Positions 58,948 through 64,000 of a stretch of 64,000 bases of DNA are shown one piece after another. Under the pieces are notes generated by a model. That model was not told the DNA's origin. It made no database searches and saw only the letters and a program-made list of their open reading frames with translations. A program made the translations under genes and the position numbers. The stretch covers positions 36,080,001 to 36,144,000 of the forward strand of contig CM067557.1 of the NCBI GenBank assembly GCA_034509755.1. Reading direction: 5' to 3'. How positions within the stretch are numbered: position 1 is the stretch's first letter; each line of letters begins with the position of its first letter. The stretch comes from Anisodus tanguticus. Taxonomy: Eukaryota; Streptophyta; Magnoliopsida; Solanales; Solanaceae.

Positions 58948-59900
58948 TCATAGGTTGTTCCTGATTATTTTGTTGATACTACCCTTGGAATTGTGGTTGC
59001 TGGTTCTGTCTGTTTCTCCATGAAAAATTAAGGTGATTCCTCCACCCATGATTATAAGTATTGGAGAATGGATTGTTGTAGGGCCTCTGAAAATTCCCAA
59101 CTGCTTGAACATGAGCTTGGTCCATAGGTACATTGTTGGGATCCGCTGCTGTGCAATGATCAAAAGGATGTGGTCCTCCACAAATTTCACATCATGCTTG
59201 TGTCTGAACAACATTTGTTGTCATAGTATTCTGTTGTAATTGCTTTAGCAAAGAAGCAACTTTAGCAGTTAACGCGGTGATGTCATCTAACCCATGAACT
59301 CCAACCACTTTTCTGTTGTTGGTAGGTCTTTCATCGGACCATTGATGGTTATTTGTTGCCATATTTTCCAACAACTCATACGCCTCATTAGCACTCTTGC
59401 TCATGAATGTCCCTCCAGCAGCAGCATCAATTATGGTATGAGTCGTACCATACAAACCATTGTAAAAATTATGGACTAACATCCACTGCTCAAGTCCATG
59501 ATGAGGACATTTCCTTTGCAACTCTTTGAATCTTTCCCAAGCATCATATAGAGATTCTCCTTCCATCTGATAGAAGTTGTTTAGTTCTCCCCTTAGCTTA
59601 GCAGCCTTTAGTGGAGGGAAGAATTTTGCAAGAAACTTCTAAGCCAGGTCTTGCCACGTAGTGATGGAGTTAGCTTGCAGAGAGTTCAACCAGCTTTTGG
59701 CTCGGTCCCTTAGTGAAAATGGGAAGAGCCTCAATCTAATGGCGTCATCAGTCACACCATTGTATTTGAATATTGCACATAACTCCAAGAAATTGTCCAA
59801 GTGCATATGTGGATCTTCAGAGAGCAAACCCCCAAACTGAACTGTGTTCTAGACCATCTGCAGGATTGCTGGCTTAATCCCGAAACTATTTGCCTCCACA
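58948..59900 (-). pseudogene. Gypsy gag (Athila/Tat type), split by stops
   Basis: Pieces read from the N-terminus: LSEDPHMHLDNFLELCAIFK (59827-59639), MEGESLYDAWERFKELQRKC and LVHNFYNGLYGTTHTIIDAA (59566-59192), then CGGPHPFDHC as a CCHC-like knuckle and NPFSNTYNHGWRNHLNFSW (about 59180-58950). These are the standard gag landmarks of this lineage. Stops near 59637 and 59190 break it. Confidence 0.88.
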
Positions 59901-60309
59901 ACTGGTGGTCTTATACAAGTATGCACGTCTGTTATGCTTGAAGTATATAATCCCGTAAGCTTCTCACATCGGGATTCTGAGCTTGCTCCTGCACCATTTC
60001 TGGCACCCCTCTATTCAACCCATCATTATTTTGACGATTTGCCATATCCTCAGTTGAAATACCAGTTCTCTTGTTTCTTCGATTCTACTTGCATGCTTTC
60101 TCAATCTCAGGATTCAGAGGAACAAGAATGTCTACTCCTCTTCTGCTTCGCATATACCAAAGCTACCTGAAAATGATCACACACACTGCACACAGATTAA
60201 AAAAATAATAGTAAAAAAATGTGTTCTAAGAACAACCAAATTAGAAATAAGATTAATTATTTTGATATTGATAATACTTCAATCCCCGGCAACGGCGCCA
60301 AAAACTTCT

Positions 60310-61643
60310 TGCGGTATTTCTAGATGTTACGCAAGTTACGTAACGCAATTTGTAATAATTTTGGTAAGACCGAGTATCGTCCACTGAGACTGATTTGTCA
60401 AGTACCAATTAACTAATCTTTGGTTTCTATTTGGCCAATGAATATAAGTGGTGATTTCTAAACTAACGAATTTGACAACTAATGTAAATTGCATAAATGA
60501 AGTAGTAATGAAAACACACGAAGTTTAATTCAGTAATGAAAGAAATTAGGGTTTCCAATCTCATCAACAATTCACTCTATCATTAATTAATGCAAGACTA
60601 CTGATTCTTCTTCTTGTTAAGATAGCAGGTTAACTGAGATGTTCTTTATTCCGGTTAGGACATATAAAAACTCAACCTAAATGAGAATTTTCTATATTTC
60701 TATGATAAATTCGATCACATAGGAGGATTAAGATCAATAACCTAAAAAGCTACACATGCAATCGTGATACTCTCGTTCAAGATTAAACCTACGTATAACC
60801 AACTCTAGCATATTCAAATCTCCCTTTTCAGATCTCGATTTGAAATCATATAGGTAATGAAAACTAATGGCCAATTAATTCTCATTCAATAAACACAAGT
60901 TGAAGAGATCTTAATAGAAGAAGAAGAACATTAGCAATGCATTAAATCATATAATAAAGTTTCAAGTGACTCAACGGAAAACCCTAATAAAAGTAATTAG
61001 CTTATAGACATGCTAAGAAAACTAATTAACTTAATATCCAACATGAACTGGATTAAAGTAAAGAAAAGGAAAAGAACTTGAACAATAGATGTCTCTAATG
61101 GCTTCTTGTTCTCTTGTTTCTCCTCCAAAGTGTTATTCTTTTCAGAAAAACATTTCCCCCAATATATATCACGAAAAAACCCCAGAATTGACCTTTTTGC
61201 CCTTGTTAAATTTAGGTTTTTCGCTGCACTGACGTCGTCGGTGCCACGACTCAGCTATTAGAGCACTGCGACACTAATTCACTTCTGAAAGTCGCCCACT
61301 TTCTGCCAGTGGGGCGTTGCGGCGCTAATGTTGGGCACCGCGACCCTTCAGCGTCGCGGCTCATGTTGTGTTGCGCCGCGGCTCTTCAGCATTCTTCGTC
61401 CGGAATTATTTCTACACTGCTTTCAAAGCTTTCCATGGCTTCTTTGACTCATTTCTTATGACCAGGTATACATTTTTATCCTTAATAGCCGCCCATTTCC
61501 TTTTGGATTCGCCTTATTCCTTTCTGAATCGCTTAAAGCCTGAAAACACAAAACAACACGCATAACACTACACAAAACAACTAAAAGACAAATAAAAGAC
61601 TCCCTAAAACACACTCTAAAACATTACTAAAATCTACATAACA
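60310..61643 (-). repeat. Athila-like LTR (5' LTR in element sense)
   Basis: 1334 bp, next to the primer site. It has the GC-rich block (61230-61390) with GCGTCGCGGCTC and GCGCCGCGGCTC. Confidence 0.88.
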
Positions 61644-61647
61644 ATAA

Positions 61648-61720
61648 TCGCTCTTTATCAAGCTCCATTCCCTGTTGATGCAATTGCAAGGGCTAAACAA
61701 TTTATTGCAATGACTTCTGG
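61648..61720 (+). other. Exon-like fragment beside the gypsy end
   Basis: Immediately after the LTR the plus strand reads IALYQAPFPVDAIARAKQFI then AMTSGGL, ending at a GGCTTAG|GTATCC splice-donor-like junction. Codon structure looks genuine, but I do not recognise the gene. It may be an exon cut by the gypsy element. Confidence 0.4.
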
Positions 61721-61740
61721 AGGCTTAGGTATCCTTTTTG

Positions 61741-61913
61741 CATATAACCTTTAATTGTTACATATGCACCTCATTGTACTGTCTCTTTCTCCTGTCTTAC
61801 TACCTGCCCTTGACCAACAAAATTGCAGATAACCTTTAATTGTTACATATGCACCTCCTTGTACTGTTTCTTTCTCCTGCCTTCCTTCCTTGCCCTTGAC
61901 CAACAAAATACAA
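61741..61913 (+). repeat. Tandem duplication of about 88 bp
   Basis: ATAACCTTTAATTGTTACAT, GCACCTC, CTCCTG and TGCCCTTGACCAACAAAAT occur in both copies (about 61743-61826 and 61829-61913). Differences suggest moderate age. Confidence 0.85.
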
Positions 61914-62244
61914 ACAAAAAAATTATTTTTGATAGAATATTACAAGAATATTTCTGTATCATTGTATATCTTTTATATTTGGTTAATTTATATTTCAATT
62001 GTAATTAGAAAGATTAGTTACCTAGTTTGTAGCAATGTAAATAATCATGTAATACTATATATTGTAGACAATAATCAATGAAAAGGCAGGAAACATATTC
62101 CTTTATGGTATCAGCAGCCAAACCCTAAAACTTCATACCCTAGCCGTCGACTGCACCCCTCGGCTTCCCCCTCTCCGCCGTCCTCCACCTTTTTCTTCTT
62201 TTACTTCTCGGCAAACCACCTTCCCTCTTCTTCCCCAATTTTCA

Positions 62245-62607
62245 ATGGCTGAACAACCTAAATTCCATATTGTTCTTGCAGTTAACAACATCAAAAATTT
62301 CATTCTCATAACTTTTGAGATGGAAAAAGTTCAGTATTCATCTTGGGCGGAATTGTTTAAGATCCATTGTCGTGTGTACAAAGTCATTGATCAGAGCATC
62401 CCTCCTAAATCAAAGCTCATTGCCGACACCCTGGAGAAACGTGATGGTTCTGATGATGAACTTTGGTCACGATTAGATGCGGTTGTTCTACAATGGATAT
62501 ACGGAATAATCTCGAATGATCTACTATTTACGATTATTGAAATCGACGCCAATGCACGACCAACGTGGGAACGATTGGAGAGTATTTTTCATGATAACAA
62601 GACATAA
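62245..62607 (+). pseudogene. Copia gag (UBN2-like), truncated by a stop
   Basis: The frame starts MAEQPKFHIVLAVNNIKNFI, continues VQYSSWAELFKIHCRVYKVI and RPTWERLESIFHDNKT, then a stop. The rest (LYLENQF... SAYCQEFK) is readable after it. Retrotransposon gag packages element RNA; this copy is dead. Confidence 0.85.
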
Positions 62608-63339
62608 TGTACCTTGTATTTGGAAAATCAATTTAAGGACATTCAACAAGACGATTTTCCTAATGCGTCGGCCTATTGTCAAGAATTTAAGATGATTGTC
62701 GATTAACTCTCAAACGTCGGTGCACCGGTCACAAATCAATGATTGCTGATGCAACTCATTGCGGATTTGAATGAAAATTATGATGGCATCGCTACCATCC
62801 TTCAACAAAGCACGCCATTACCTCTATTCTATTAGGCTCGTTCGAGACTTATCCTTAAAGAAACCCAAAAAACAAAGCAGGCAGCGGCTAATGCAAGCAC
62901 TGTCGTCGCTGCCCTCGTAACCACTAGCAGCCCACCTGTCGATATGAGGGGCTCAGTTTCTGGCCCATCCCACAGGCAAACTAATGATCTGAAACGTGGT
63001 TCAAATCCCCGGAATAACAACAAATGTAGAATTCTGGCAGAAGCTGTGGTGGCCACGGCGGAAGCGGTAGCAGCAGCGGCAGAGGGCAGCCCCACTGTCT
63101 GACAGCCACCCGCAATGGCAACAACAGTGGTAGTAGCCTCCGTCGTGGGCTGCGTACTCATTTATGGGCAGCGTGGGGCCAGCACGCGTAGGCTGCTCCA
63201 CCTTGCCCCTACCCAATGGCATCCTGGACCCAACCTCTGGTCCGAAATCCCCATCCCGGCATTCTCAACTCACATCCACAGCAGGCATACAATGCACGGT
63301 CTCTCCTCCTTCAAACTACGCACCGACGGATATTGAGGC

Positions 63340-64000
63340 GGCTATGAACATATTATCTCTCAACGTTCCAGACGACAACTGGTACATGGATACTAGGCCA
63401 CATCTCATATGATGGCATCCTAAGGTACTCTCTCATCTTATTTCAATATGAGCAATTTAAATCATAATATTATTATTGGTAGTGGATAAGGCATTCCCAT
63501 TCGAGGTTATGGACAATCATCCCTCTCCCCCACCACACACCCCCCCCCCCCCCCCGTTATCCTTAAAAAATGTCATTCATGCCCCGAAACTTATCAAAAA
63601 TCTAATCTATGTACGTCGTTTCACAACAGACAATAATGTTTCCCCTGAATTTGATCCTTTTGGTTTTTCTGTGAAGGACCTTATAACATGGATGTGAATA
63701 ATAAAATATGATAGAATCAGAGACTTTTATCCTATCACCACCACCGTCGGCCATCCAACCTCCTCTCCATCAACCTTTGCAGCTATTTCATCTCTTTTAT
63801 GGCATAATAGATCAGGACATCCGGGAGACTCTGTTTTACGCTCCCTTAGAAAAAATAAATTTATTGATTGCAAACATGTCTCTTATCCTCCTATTTGTGA
63901 ATCTTGTGTTTTTGGGAAATATGTCAAGTTACCGTTTTATTCTTCATCCACCTGTACTTTAATGTCTTTTGATATCATACATAGTGATTTATGAACTTCT
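63340..64000 (+). pseudogene. Copia protease and GAG-pre-integrase remains
   Basis: NWYMDTRPHLI is the protease site, with a deletion after DT so that the G and following residues are lost. [31 protein letters not shown] and the zinc-binding remainder (HRSGHPGD-like, CESCVFGKYVKLPFYSS) follow in shifting frames. A C run lies at about 63541-63556. Confidence 0.82.

Larger units (their letters stand above)
54858..61643 (-). mobile_element. Ty3/gypsy element of Athila/Tat type, gag and protease only
   Basis: LTRs of about 1.3 kb (54858-56157 and 60310-61643) share starts GTATTTCTAGATGTTAC and ends AAAATCTAC(A/C)TAACA. The primer site is TGGCGCCGTTGCCGGGGA on minus (60283-60300), complementary to a plant tRNA-Asp 3' end, as in Athila-type elements. 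A purine tract is at about 56158-56172. The interior has gag and aspartic protease but no RT, RNase H or integrase. No clear target duplication was found (ATTGT and ATAAT). Confidence 0.9.
61929..64000 (+). mobile_element. Ty1/copia element, plus strand, broken and running off the window
   Basis: A short 5' LTR (about 61929-62105) precedes a tRNA-Met-type primer site TGGTATCAGCAGCC (62107-62120). Gag starts at 62245. Protease (63379-63400) and pre-integrase follow with stops. Gag and integrase resemble those of the copia at 2912-7683, so both are of one lineage. The window ends inside integrase. Confidence 0.85.

Noticed and set aside
63115..63412. Overlapping frames near 63.1-63.4 kb as a host gene
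   Set aside because: They cover the low-complexity gag tail of the plus-strand copia element, followed in frame by its protease motif.

Overview
This is plant nuclear DNA. It has a spliced BEL1-class homeobox gene with consensus intron borders, nested LTR retrotransposons of both superfamilies, hAT elements, MITEs and tRNA-derived SINEs, on a strongly AT-rich background. The SINE type and the mitochondrial mosaic suggest an asterid, most likely Solanaceae; this is inference, and I cannot name a species.

The one convincing intact host gene is a PENNYWISE/BELLRINGER (BLH9)-type BEL1-like homeodomain gene on the minus strand. Its four coding exons lie at 27094-26336, 22463-22084, 1987-1927 and 1592-1047. 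They join in frame to 581 codons plus stop. Intron 1 is 3.9 kb, intron 2 is about 20.1 kb and intron 3 is 334 bp.

The giant intron 2 can be unpicked into layers. The oldest is an inverted-repeat (foldback-like) element with arms of about 1.25-1.3 kb, flanked by an imperfect direct repeat of about 52 bp. Its left arm was hit by a Ty1/copia element (2912-7683, TSD GACAC) and by a gypsy-type solo LTR (8076-19660, TSD GGTTC). That LTR was itself split by about 8.8 kb of mitochondrial DNA (about 10517-19304) carrying fragments of nad2, cob and atp1, plastid pieces (psaA, ycf2) and retroelement scraps. The arm resumes at 19666.

From 27.1 to 36.1 kb, upstream of the gene, are small TEs, a DIM1-type rRNA dimethyladenosine transferase pseudogene fragment lying between hAT-like ends (30.4-31.6 kb), and a decayed hAT transposon (32537-36068, TSD CTTTTTAG) with a broken transposase.

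From 37.5 to 50.4 kb a truncated minus-strand copia element is split by a young, non-autonomous gypsy element with 2.45-kb LTRs (38690-48409, TSD GGAAC). Then come a hAT-type MITE (50658-51419, TSD GGAAATAA), a solo copia LTR (52421-53352), a SINE remnant, an Athila/Tat-like gypsy element lacking RT and integrase (54858-61643), and a broken plus-strand copia element running off the window end. From 27.1 kb on, no intact host gene was recognised.
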